DNA from: Rickettsiales bacterium
GTDB lineage: Bacteria; Pseudomonadota; Alphaproteobacteria; Rickettsiales; UBA1997
Length of the DNA: 7,217 bases
Assembly (NCBI GenBank): GCA_947425005.1
Contig: CANDYP010000077.1
Span: 1-7,217, forward strand
Direction of reading: 5' to 3'
Positions 1 through 6,445 of this stretch are shown here, one piece after another. The position numbers were made by a program, and so were the translations under genes. The notes under the pieces are model-generated. The model was not told where the DNA came from. It did not search any database and saw only the letters and a program-made list of their open reading frames with translations. The stretch's first letter is position 1, and every line of letters starts with the position of its first letter.

Positions 1-2353
1 TCCGTCGTGACCACTTCCAATATCGGCGCCACCAATGCTTTGAGTGCGATTTCACTTGGCAGCAGCGCAACTTTAAATGCAGCGACAAATAACAGCACGA
101 TTGCAGCGACCACTCTTTCGCTTGGCAGCAGCTCCGACCTTAACTCTGGGAACCGGTGCGGTTACTGGTGCGATCCAAGGCTCATCTGACGGAGTTGGTA
201 CAGTAAATTTCAACGACAACAACACGTTGGCCGGCAATGTTGGAACTTCAGCAAATTCACTTTTAAGCGTTGCGATTGCTTCCGGAAAAACGGTCAGCGT
301 CGGTTCAAACAATATTGACGCGGCTACGATTTCATTGGCTTCGAGCTCGGTTCTAACTTTAGGAGCCGGAACATTAACCGGTGCGGTTGATGGCTCTTCT
401 GCCGGAGTTGGTACAGTAAATTTGAACAGCACGAATACTTTGGCATCAGGCACCACGCTTGGCTCAACCAACGGACTTTTGGCGGTTACGGTTGGTAATG
501 GCGCGACGATTACGGCTAACGATTCAATCAAGGCGACGACCTTGACAGTAGGCGGCGGAGCTTCCGGCTCGCTTTCACTTGCGGCGAGCAAGTCAATCAC
601 CGGTAACGCTGCAATCGCTTCTGGCGCTACTCTCACACTAAACGGAAGCTCTTCGGTTTCCGGCACCATTAACGGCTCGTCTTCCGGGGTTGGAACTTTG
701 AGCGTGGCGGGAAGTTCGGTTACAGTAGGCGGTGCGATTGGCGCGACCAATACTCTTGCTTCAGTTTCAATTGCTTCTGGCGCAGATTTGACTGCCGGCG
801 GCAATATTTCTGCGACCAGCATTGGCGTGGCCGGAACCTTAAATTTAGGAAATACTTCGCGTGCAGTAAGTGGCAGTATTACCGGCAGCGGCAGCGCGAC
901 AATCAGCGCCGGACAAGGTTCGCACACCATTTCCGGAGCATTCACCACGGCAGCAAACAACATTTTGCAACTTGAGGTGATGAGTTCATTAAGCGCCGGT
1001 AGCATCACTTCCAGCGGTGTAGCCACCGTGGCTTCCGACACCAGCTTGAATGTAACTGTTGGCAGCGGTGTTTCTGTCGCCAGTGGTTCAACTTACAACA
1101 TCGTCTCCGGCGGCTCAGGCTCTTCAATCACTGCCATTGGCAATTCGAGCATTAACATTAACGGTACTGGCTCCAACCGCTACGGCCTCATTGCCTTCAC
1201 CACTTCGCAATCAGGAAATAATTTAGTGTTGATCGGAACTAAAGTGACCTCTGCCGTGAATGCTTCCAACCCTTCAACACAAAATGCCGTAACCGCCATT
1301 GACAGTGTCGACACTACCAGTGGCGAATTGCTGACCATGCAGACTTACATTAATTCTGACAGTCACAGCAATGCTCAAAAAGATGCTGCCGTAAAATCCA
1401 CTACTCCGCAAACCGACAACGGCACGCACAAAAATGCTTTTTCGGTTGCTAATGCTTCAATTGATACCGCCGAGGAAAGATTAAAAACAATTCGTACCGG
1501 CGTGGCTTCGGGAGACGATGCGGCAGCTCAAGGCATGTGGATTCAAGGATTTGGTGGTGCGGCTAAACAGCGCAGTAATTCTCAATCTGATGGCTACCAC
1601 GCGCAGTCTAAAGGTTTTGAAATTGGGGCAGATCACGAAGTTTTTGAAGATGGCCACGTTGGGGTGAGTGTCAGTCAAACGGGCTCCAAGGTTAAGTCTA
1701 AGGTTGGCGCCAAAAGCATTAACGTGAGCACTTACCAAGCGAATATTTACGGCGGCGTGAATTTTGATCACTTCTTCATCGATGGTCTTGCCGGCTTGGC
1801 GCTGAATCGTTACTCATCTTACCGCGCGATTGCGACGACAAATTCTCAAGCAGATGCCAACTATTCCGGACATACGGCAATTGCTAAAATTGAAGCTGGC
1901 TGGATTAAAGATTTGGGCAAGGGCTTCAACGTTACACCCGTAACCACCTTCACTTACGCGCGTAACCAAGTTAATAATTATTCTGAAAGCGGGGCGGGCA
2001 CCTTGAATTTGGCGGTCAAAACTGCTACGGCGGAATTCTTTGAAGGACGGGTTGGAATGGATGTCGGCTACAATTTCTTAACCGCCAACGGCACTAAAAT
2101 TAATCCCGAAATCAACCTCTCTTACGGTTACGATTTTGTTGGGGCGAAGCAGGTTTCAACCAGCAATTTCGTGGGACAAAATACTTTTTTCACCTCGGCC
2201 GGTTCGAATATTTATCGGGGCAGTTTAAGGGCGGGAGCGGGTTTGAACATTTACCGGGTTGATGCAATTACGATCAGTCTTGATTACGGCTTCGAACATA
2301 AAACCAACTACAAAGCCCATTCCGGCGACGTACGTTTGAGATACGATTTCTAA
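1..2353 (+). CDS. Autotransporter (type V secretion) protein, 3' part, with a frameshift near base 136
   Basis: Surface protein that would secrete or display its own passenger through a C-terminal outer-membrane beta-barrel. The 5' end, with signal peptide and promoter, lies outside the window. The passenger (to about 1240) is rich in Gly, Ser, Thr, Ala and Asn and built from imperfect repeats that predict a beta-helix. A polar linker follows (about 1245-1530), then a barrel of about 270 residues starting near GMWIQGFGG (about 1532) and ending in VRLRYDF, whose terminal Phe is the usual outer-membrane assembly signal. The frame is open from base 1 to about 135 in frame 1, then continues in frame 2 from 137 to the TAA at 2351-2353. 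Repeat alignment shows one surplus base between SSS and TLTLG. An ATG at 77 starts an uninterrupted downstream frame, but its first 20 codons are out of phase with the repeats, so it is not the true start. The gene is either a pseudogene or carries a sequencing error. Family call is firm; passenger function is unknown. Confidence 0.85.
22..840 (+). repeat. Imperfect tandem repeats of the autotransporter passenger
   Basis: A module that begins like IGATNALSAISLGSSATL recurs four times, at 22, 239, 458 and 737 (IGATN, VGTSAN, LGSTN, IGATN variants), with periods of about 72, 73 and 93 codons. A second module, G-x-(I/V)-x-GSS-x-GVGT, sits between them at about 167, 380 and 668. DNA identity between copies is high only locally: bases 191-210 and 404-423 are identical over 20 bp. 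The repeats are coding, fit a beta-helical stalk and could promote recombination between copies. Confidence 0.8.
133..137 (+). other. Single-base insertion / frameshift in the autotransporter
   Basis: Codons reading L-G-S-S-S (121-135) are in frame 1, and T-L-T-L-G (137-151) are in frame 2. The equivalent place in the next repeat reads S-S-S-V-L-T-L-G without interruption. Removing the G at 136 joins the two frames perfectly. The spacing of repeat landmarks agrees: 217 bases (72 codons plus 1) between the first two copies, but 219 and 279 (whole codons) between later ones. There is no homopolymer or short tandem repeat here, so phase variation by slippage is unlikely. Confidence 0.85.
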
Positions 2354-2357
2354 GCAC

Positions 2358-2379
2358 CTCTCAACCGTCGGTTTGAGGG
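2358..2379 (+). terminator. Weak hairpin just after the autotransporter stop
   Basis: CCTCTCAACC (2357-2366) can fold back on GGTTTGAGGG (2370-2379) over a 3-base loop, giving about nine pairs with one bulged T and one wobble. It begins five bases after the stop codon. No proper T-tract follows (CTTTGTGTAAAATG), so it may only attenuate or stabilise the transcript. The porin gene starts 40 bases further on and could be partly read through from the autotransporter. Confidence 0.35.
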
Positions 2380-2403
2380 CTTTGTGTAAAATGTTTTAAA
2401 ATC

Positions 2404-2410
2404 AAAAGGA
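2404..2410 (+). promoter_or_regulatory. Ribosome binding site of the porin-like gene
   Basis: AAAAGGA lies nine bases before the ATG at 2420. It is the only good Shine-Dalgarno match nearby and fixes the start that gives a complete signal peptide. Confidence 0.75.
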
Positions 2411-2419
2411 CCGTCGCAC

Positions 2420-3688
2420 ATGAAAAAGTTTAAATTTTACCAACAGCTTCCCGCGTTATTTTTAATTTTATCCGCAATTAGTGAAGTTCGAGCAGAGGAC
2501 CTGTCCAGCTACAACAAGCCCCGGGAGGATTTAATTTTTTTGCAAGAGTTGGCGGATGGTGTAGAAGGTCGCGAAGAAGCTTGGGAGCTGTTCAAATTTA
2601 ATCCAAAAATTTCCAATCAAGTCAGTGCCGATCTTAACTTCGACGACAATTACCGAGCGACTTCAAAACAGAATGAATACAAAGAAACTCAGCTTGTAGG
2701 CCGCCTCACCTCTAAGCTGAATCTCAACAATAATCTCTTCATCAGAAGTTTTATTAAACTTTCGGAAGCGTCAAAAGTTTCGGAAGATACTCGTAGAAGT
2801 GCTTCAGCAAATGGCAGCGGAGATCGCTCTTTTGAAAATTTGGGGCTACATCTGGAAGAGCTGGTGGCGGGCTACAAGAAGGGTCGTTTCGGCTTGGTTG
2901 TGGGTAAGTTCAACTTAAATTTTGGAACGGTTTGGCAGCAGGGTTTTGGCATTTGGTATTCCGGAATTGGGGGCCAATATCGGCAAAAAGAAAAGTTGGG
3001 AACGCGAGTAAATTACAATCTCGGCGACAGCAAAAAATACGGCGATTACGTTTTCACCCTTTCGACATTTACCAACGATCGGAAAAATTTTGACGGATCA
3101 TTGCTGACCAAGAGGGACTCGGCAAGTAAGTCCAGCAGCAGGCCCGGAGACACCAGGTCTCTATTCGATTCCTACTGCGCTTCGATGAATATCAAATTCG
3201 ATTTTAGCAAAAATTCTGAACTGACTTACCACGCTTCTTACGTAAATCTCGCCGTGAATGAAAAATCTAGCCCAGCAGTGTCTTACAAAATTGCTGACCA
3301 AAAAGGTGTAGCCACAGCCTTTGATTACAAACATAAAATCGTGGAAAACTTTGGGATTAACAGCTTCGCAGAGTACGTCGAAATAAAGAATCTTGGCGGC
3401 AATTCTGCGGTCGGCGAAAAATATTTAACTGTCAGCGTTACCGGAAAAATTTACGAAAAATTCAACTTAACTTTGGCGCGCGCCAATCAGAAAAATAGGC
3501 AATCCAGCACTGGCGGCTTTGACCGCACTTTGCTTGAAACATCAGCTGGATACAGCTTTGGCAATAGTTCTCTGCTCAGAGGTTTACTTTTGCAAGTCGG
3601 CTACAAACAACAACGCACCAACTACCAAGCCAGCATCGACAACAGAAACTCCGTCGGCGCGATGATGGTTTATTCGAAAGAGATTTGA
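2420..3688 (+). CDS. Porin-like outer-membrane beta-barrel protein
   Basis: Predicted exported outer-membrane channel of 422 residues. Residues 1-25 form a signal peptide: basic start MKKFK, a hydrophobic core LPALFLILSAI, and a cleavage site after V-R-A before EDLSS. The mature part alternates polar and hydrophobic residues in strand-length blocks, with turn-rich Gly/Asn/Asp segments and no long hydrophobic helix. A KFNLNFGTVWQQGFGIWY segment (about 165-180) followed by a strand-rich part with TLSTFTNDRK resembles an uncharacterised porin family I associate with alphaproteobacteria (pattern KFN..FGTAWD..PGIYG). This is recognition from memory, not an alignment. The protein ends in MMVYSKEI rather than the usual terminal Phe, and has a single Cys in the mature part (about 253). 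It starts 66 bases after the autotransporter stop on the same strand, with its own ribosome binding site. Substrate unknown. Confidence 0.7.
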   Translation: MKKFKFYQQLPALFLILSAISEVRAEDLSSYNKPREDLIFLQELADGVEGREEAWELFKFNPKISNQVSADLNFDDNYRATSKQNEYKETQLVGRLTSKLNLNNNLFIRSFIKLSEASKVSEDTRRSASANGSGDRSFENLGLHLEELVAGYKKGRFGLVVGKFNLNFGTVWQQGFGIWYSGIGGQYRQKEKLGTRVNYNLGDSKKYGDYVFTLSTFTNDRKNFDGSLLTKRDSASKSSSRPGDTRSLFDSYCASMNIKFDFSKNSELTYHASYVNLAVNEKSSPAVSYKIADQKGVATAFDYKHKIVENFGINSFAEYVEIKNLGGNSAVGEKYLTVSVTGKIYEKFNLTLARANQKNRQSSTGGFDRTLLETSAGYSFGNSSLLRGLLLQVGYKQQRTNYQASIDNRNSVGAMMVYSKEI

Positions 3689-3734
3689 GTTTTTGACGAG
3701 AAAAAGCGGAGAAAAAAACGAAGGGAAAAAGTGA

Positions 3735-3756
3735 ATTTTGAACACGTGTTCAAAAT
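3735..3756. repeat. Perfect 22-bp palindrome downstream of the porin-like gene
   Basis: The 11-base arm ATTTTGAACAC is followed directly by its reverse complement, with the centre between 3745 and 3746. It begins 47 bases after the porin stop codon. As RNA it could fold as a 9-bp stem with an ACGT loop. No T-tract follows on the plus strand, while T-rich sequence follows on the minus strand, so it might end minus-strand transcripts. A dimeric regulator site is equally possible. Confidence 0.6.
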
Positions 3757-3833
3757 CTTTCAAAAGCCATCATCAGACTTAGAATGCCAAGGGATTCCAA
3801 GAGTCCAAAAGTCGCACTTAGAAATTACAAAAA

Positions 3834-4155
3834 TTAGGTGAAATTTTGCTCAAAATTTTTTGCTTTTTCTGGATTTTCAGATTTCCAATCCCGGGCTTTT
3901 TTATTGAAGAGAGCGTAGTTCAAAATGTCCGCCTCTTCCGCATAAATCAGCCATTGCTTCTTTTTTAATGTTAAGATCTGGCAGCAGATGCTGTTTAATG
4001 GAATCGGTATGAATCCTGTAATTCACACTAGATAAAAATCTTGAAAGGCTCCAGTCGAGGTTTTGGGATTTGACCTCTTGCTCTTTAAGCCGCTGGAATT
4101 CTTTGATTAAATAGAGCTTAAATTCTGGAAGCAGTTCGTCAAAATTATCAGCTTC
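3834..4155 (-). pseudogene. Remnant of a KilA-N-domain phage-type protein, frameshifted and truncated at both ends
   Basis: KilA-N proteins are DNA-binding proteins common in phages and mobile elements. Reading the minus strand from about 4140 gives EFKLYLIKEFQRLKEQE, then LDWSLSRFL, NYRIHTDSIKQHLLP and, after a frame change, WLIYAEEADILNYALFNKK and ARDWKSENPEK. These follow the conserved family order (EFKxYLIKEFQRLK, INYxIHTDAIKxxLIP, IYAxEADxLNxALFGxTAKxWR). The frame changes in a run of six T on the plus strand (3961-3966; A6 in the gene): removing one A joins the frames as LNIKKKQWLIYAEEAD. Upstream there is a stop at 4156-4158 and the N-terminal half is missing. Downstream the frame ends at 3834 soon after NPEKAKNF, so the usual C-terminal helices are missing too. 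About 105 residues remain. It lies just outside the distal tRNA-Lys duplication, so it is probably debris of an older or larger insertion. Confidence 0.8.
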
Positions 4156-4200
4156 TCAAAAAGCTGGCCTGCCATCCGTAGCTCAAAGAGCGAAGGATGG
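4149..4200. repeat. Two adjacent hairpins next to the distal attachment repeat
   Basis: CAGCTT (4149-4154) pairs with AAGCTG (4161-4166) across a 6-base loop. CCATCC (4172-4177) pairs with GGATGG (4195-4200), enclosing GCTC (4181-4184) and GAGC (4188-4191) around an AAA loop. The second hairpin is symmetric about 4186 and its last three bases are already part of the tRNA-derived repeat. The arrangement looks like a short intergenic palindromic element joined to the truncated KilA-N reading frame, but a recombination-site arm is another reading. Confidence 0.5.
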
Positions 4201-4242
4201 TGGACTTGGGCGGATTCGAACCGCCGACCTACTGATTAAGAG
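4198..4242 (-). repeat. Distal attachment-site copy: 45-bp duplicate of the tRNA-Lys 3' end
   Basis: Identical over 45 bases to 6353-6397. Read on the minus strand it runs from anticodon-loop position 32 (CTCTTAA) through the variable loop and T arm (GGCGG TTCGAAT CCGCC) to the 3' acceptor strand and CCA. The D arm, 5' acceptor strand and half the anticodon stem are absent, so it is not a functional tRNA. This is what is left at the far end of an element integrated in the tRNA gene. Confidence 0.9.
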
Positions 4243-4410
4243 AACGAATTTTGTAAAAATCTGCAACAAACTAAAAATCGTGGCAACAGTGACATCAAGG
4301 CTTTTCAGCATTTTTCTTGTTGGTGATTATCTCAGTTTATTGCTAAAATTTGTGACGAAGTGCCTCAAGAGTGCCCCGCAAAAATTGCACAAATTCACTC
4401 AAGATTTAAG

Positions 4411-5571
4411 CTATTTCTCCAGTAAGTTTAGGTAAGAATCGAACCTAAATAATTTATTTCTCTTCTGTTTGGTTTCGAGTTTTAAAATCTCAAGTTTGAC
4501 TAATTTCTGAATTATCGAATTGGCAGTGTTGTAGCTAACATCAAGCGAGTTTTGCAGCTCTGCAACACTAATCACCGGAAATTGGAATAAAGTCACTAAA
4601 GCTTGATTTGCCTGACCTTCTGGCAAGTTAAAACTTTTTGAAGTGGTGATTTTCTTACTTAATTGTTTTTCCAACTTCTCAATTTCTCTGGCTTTCTTAC
4701 AGGCATCCTCAGCGCTTTCTTTAATGGCTTTAAGGTAAAACTTGGTCCAGCCCTCAAAATCACCTTTAGTTCTAACCGCATCAAGTTTTTGGTAGTATTT
4801 GGCGTGATGTTTTTTGAAGTAAGTTGAAGGGTAAAGAATTGGTGCGTGAATTACTTTTTCTTGAATCAACATTAACACAATCAACAACCGACCAATTCTG
4901 CCATTTCCATCTAAAAAAGGGTGAATGGTTTCGAACTGAACATGTGCCAAACCTGCTTTGACAAGTGCCGGCAAAGAATCATTGTCGTTAATAAATTTTT
5001 CCAAATCAGCAATTAACTCTTCAACTTTATTTGCTGGCGGCGGAGTTAATTTTCCGACCTTCACGGGTTGCTTGCGATAATTTCCGGGATTGGCTTTTTG
5101 CCCATCTCCACCACTCATCAAAACCTTGTGAGCCGCTAAAATCACTCGCGAAACAATTGGAAAGTTTTTCTTCTGCACTAATTCCAAAGCTGCATCCAGA
5201 GCTTTGCCGTAATTCAAAACTAACTGTGTTTGTTTGCTGTTTTTTGCATTACTTGAAGCAGCCGAAACTTCATTGGTAAAAACATCAACCATCGTGGTGT
5301 GAATGCCCTCAATTGCCGAAGAAAGAAGGGCTTCTTTTAAACAATAGGCTTTGATGAATCTTTCAATATTTGGCAACCTGTCAGCCATTTCGTTTAGCTG
5401 ACCCAAGGCTTGCATCGCTTGCCCATAAAGCTCAATTAACTCAACGCTAAAATCAAAAGAAGGATTTTTTGGTGGAAGTGCGAAAGGAACAAAAAATTCT
5501 AACTCGCCAAGTTTTTGGTAAGTGCCGGTTTGGCGTTGATTCGACTCTTCACTTACTGAATTCTTGGACAT
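4411..5571 (-). CDS. Fic-family AMP-transferase (class II, N-terminal inhibitory helix) with C-terminal winged helix
   Basis: Fic enzymes usually transfer AMP from ATP to hydroxyl groups of target proteins in the cytoplasm. The protein has 386 residues from the ATG at 5569-5571. A TTG 14 codons upstream keeps the frame open but has no better ribosome site, and the ATG product starts like the family (MSKNSVSEE). The N-terminal domain (about 20-100) carries the inhibitory motif S84-x-x-x-E88-G89, which blocks ATP binding in class II members. The core holds an intact catalytic motif HPFLDGNGRIGR (217-228), including the catalytic His217 and the Arg residues. Residues about 316-378 look like a winged helix (SVAELQNSLDVSYNTANSII), as in SoFic-like proteins. 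All key residues are present, so it is probably active and self-restrained. It is the main cargo of the tRNA-Lys island, 167 bases downstream of the lipoprotein gene. No antitoxin partner is needed or visible. Target unknown. Confidence 0.93.
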   Translation of the reverse strand: MSKNSVSEESNQRQTGTYQKLGELEFFVPFALPPKNPSFDFSVELIELYGQAMQALGQLNEMADRLPNIERFIKAYCLKEALLSSAIEGIHTTMVDVFTNEVSAASSNAKNSKQTQLVLNYGKALDAALELVQKKNFPIVSRVILAAHKVLMSGGDGQKANPGNYRKQPVKVGKLTPPPANKVEELIADLEKFINDNDSLPALVKAGLAHVQFETIHPFLDGNGRIGRLLIVLMLIQEKVIHAPILYPSTYFKKHHAKYYQKLDAVRTKGDFEGWTKFYLKAIKESAEDACKKAREIEKLEKQLSKKITTSKSFNLPEGQANQALVTLFQFPVISVAELQNSLDVSYNTANSIIQKLVKLEILKLETKQKRNKLFRFDSYLNLLEK

Positions 5572-5672
5572 TTTATTTTTTCTTAGAATTGAAATAAGGC
5601 AGCATTTCTGCAAGCATATTTCATTTTAAAAGACTTTATTGAAATATAAGCAAGATTAAATCGCTCTCTAAA

Positions 5673-5704
5673 ACTTAGAACTGGCTACACTTAGAACTGG
5701 CTAC
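5673..5704. repeat. Two tandem copies of a 16-bp unit upstream of the Fic gene
   Basis: ACTTAGAACTGGCTAC occurs twice without spacer (5673-5688 and 5689-5704), about 100 bases upstream of the Fic start, in the 167-base gap after the lipoprotein gene. It could be a regulator-binding pair or simple slippage. No convincing promoter is seen next to it; the rest of the gap is AT-rich with no other structure. Confidence 0.7.
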
Positions 5705-5738
5705 AATTGTATCTCTCTAGAAGTGGTAAGAATAATCT

Positions 5739-6227
5739 TTAATAAACTCTATATTTAGCCCTAAGCGACTGAACAATAAAAGATGCATCATAAACAACCC
5801 CCAATCCCTTTGGCTTCTTCTTGAAGCAGGCAATAATATTTGTCGTTGATGGCTTTGATATTAAGTAGGCTTGACCGCCACTTGTGACAGAGTGGGTATT
5901 TATGGCGCCATTATTGCCGTACATGTTCAGCGTTCCGGTTGTAGTTGTTGCTTGAGGGGTTGAGAAAGAGCTGTAAGAATTTGTGCTATCGTTACTCACT
6001 ATCGCAAAATATCTAAAATCATTTTGCAGTGCAATTTCTGCACTTCTAAGCAAGGCCAAATCCATTGCCCTCGTAGATTTTGTATACCCGTTCCCTTCAA
6101 AACTGACTCTAAAAATATTATCTCCTAATCGAGAATCTGAATAGCCTCCAGAAAATGAGCTGGATTGGTATGGAGTTACACAACTGCTAAGAAAAGTTAG
6201 CGCTAGAAATAAGTAAAATTTATTCAT
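5739..6227 (-). CDS. Small lipoprotein, CC0125/CC1285-like
   Basis: Predicted secreted lipoprotein of 162 residues. The start MNKFYLFLALTFLSSC is a lipoprotein signal peptide with lipobox L-S-S-C, so Cys16 would be lipidated. Val at +2 gives no inner-membrane retention signal, so it may sit in the outer membrane. The segment about 28-75 (GYSDSRLGDNIFRVSFEGNGYT followed by RAMDLALLRSAEIAL and FRYFAIV) matches from memory the conserved core of the CC0125/CC1285 lipoproteins of alphaproteobacteria, whose function is unknown. Residues 78-123 are a low-complexity Ser/Thr/Asn/Gly stretch, then a Lys-rich C-terminus with one further Cys. No clear Shine-Dalgarno sequence precedes the ATG. It lies inside the island between tRNA-Lys and the Fic gene, on the same strand and with similarly low G+C. 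Confidence 0.75.
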   Translation of the reverse strand: MNKFYLFLALTFLSSCVTPYQSSSFSGGYSDSRLGDNIFRVSFEGNGYTKSTRAMDLALLRSAEIALQNDFRYFAIVSNDSTNSYSSFSTPQATTTTGTLNMYGNNGAINTHSVTSGGQAYLISKPSTTNIIACFKKKPKGLGVVYDASFIVQSLRAKYRVY

Positions 6228-6297
6228 GTGTGTGAAATATGAAAATTACAGAGGAAGAACTTTTTGCGCTCAGATGTTGTGGTTTTTTGTATTTGAG

Positions 6298-6324
6298 TGT
6301 CCCATTTGAGGGTTTTTTGGGACA
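6298..6324. repeat. Short inverted repeat between the lipoprotein gene and tRNA-Lys
   Basis: TGTCCC (6298-6303) and GGGACA (6319-6324) enclose 15 bases. ATTTGAG (6291, 6304) and GGTTTTTTG (6281, 6311) each occur twice nearby. It lies downstream of the tRNA in the direction of transcription and could be a processing or termination structure, but no T-run follows on the minus strand. Confidence 0.3.
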
Positions 6325-6352
6325 GATAATTTAGCTGGAGCCTTGCTGGGAT

Positions 6353-6397
6353 TGGTGGACTTGGGCGGATTCGAACCGCCGACCTACTGATTAAGAG
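6353..6397 (-). repeat. Proximal attachment-site copy within tRNA-Lys
   Basis: The 3' 45 bases of tRNA-Lys, identical to 4198-4242. This side keeps the complete tRNA, as expected when the element brings its own copy of the 3' end. Confidence 0.9.
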
Positions 6398-6428
6398 TCA
6401 GCTGCTCTACCAACTGAGCTACAAGTCC
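6353..6428 (-). tRNA. tRNA-Lys (anticodon CUU)
   Basis: A 76-nt cloverleaf with CCA encoded. The acceptor stem pairs GGACTTG with CAAGTCC. The D arm is GCTC/GAGC with an AGTTGGTA loop. The anticodon stem pairs GCTGA with TCAGT around loop CTCTTAA, giving CUU at 34-36, which reads AAG (Lys). The variable loop is AGGTC, and the T arm is GGCGG/CCGCC with TTCGAAT. The 3' 45 bases are duplicated at 4198-4242, so the gene served as an integration site and was restored by the incoming element. Confidence 0.97.
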
Positions 6429-6445
6429 GGAGGGTTTGAGATTGG

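Larger units (their letters stand above)
4198..6397. mobile_element. Small tRNA-Lys-integrated island carrying a Fic gene and a lipoprotein gene
   Basis: Bounded by the 45-bp direct repeat at 4198-4242 and 6353-6397, with 2155 bases from one copy to the next. The contents are AT-richer than both flanks (sampled 60-base rows: 21 and 23 G/C inside, 31 to 36 outside). The repeat starts at the anticodon loop, a known crossover location of tyrosine recombinases in tRNA genes. No integrase, excisionase or replication gene is present, so movement would need help from elsewhere, or internal genes have been deleted. Bases 4243-4410 between the distal repeat and the Fic stop codon hold no recognisable gene, only two direct copies of GCAACA near 4262 and 4284. 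The boundaries are seen in the sequence; the mechanism is inferred. Confidence 0.75.

Noticed and set aside
22..840. CRISPR-like regular repeats
   Set aside because: The repeats are long, imperfect and coding, with no constant short repeat and no unique spacers.
73..1041. Long minus-strand open frame opposite the autotransporter passenger
   Set aside because: Its translation is a Val/Pro/Ala/Glu-rich mirror of the Gly/Ser/Thr repeats, with no ribosome site and no family resemblance. The plus strand has a clear protein family.
1481..1771. Minus-strand open frame within the barrel domain
   Set aside because: It lies opposite conserved autotransporter barrel coding sequence and has no recognisable product.
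3695..3703. GACGAGAAA matching the outer arm of the 6446-6513 palindrome
   Set aside because: Only nine bases match and there is no partner arm nearby, so chance is sufficient.
4243..4410. Possible integrase remnant between the distal repeat and the Fic gene
   Set aside because: I read all likely frames and found no tyrosine-recombinase motif or continuous homologous stretch; stops interrupt the minus-strand frames.
4205..4434. Plus-strand open stretch reading LGRIRTADLLIK and onward
   Set aside because: This is the well-known spurious antisense translation of a tRNA-Lys 3' end, here running on into AT-rich sequence. It has no start context or family match.
5031..5279. Plus-strand open frame inside the Fic gene
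   Set aside because: It is antisense to conserved Fic-domain coding sequence, with no support of its own.
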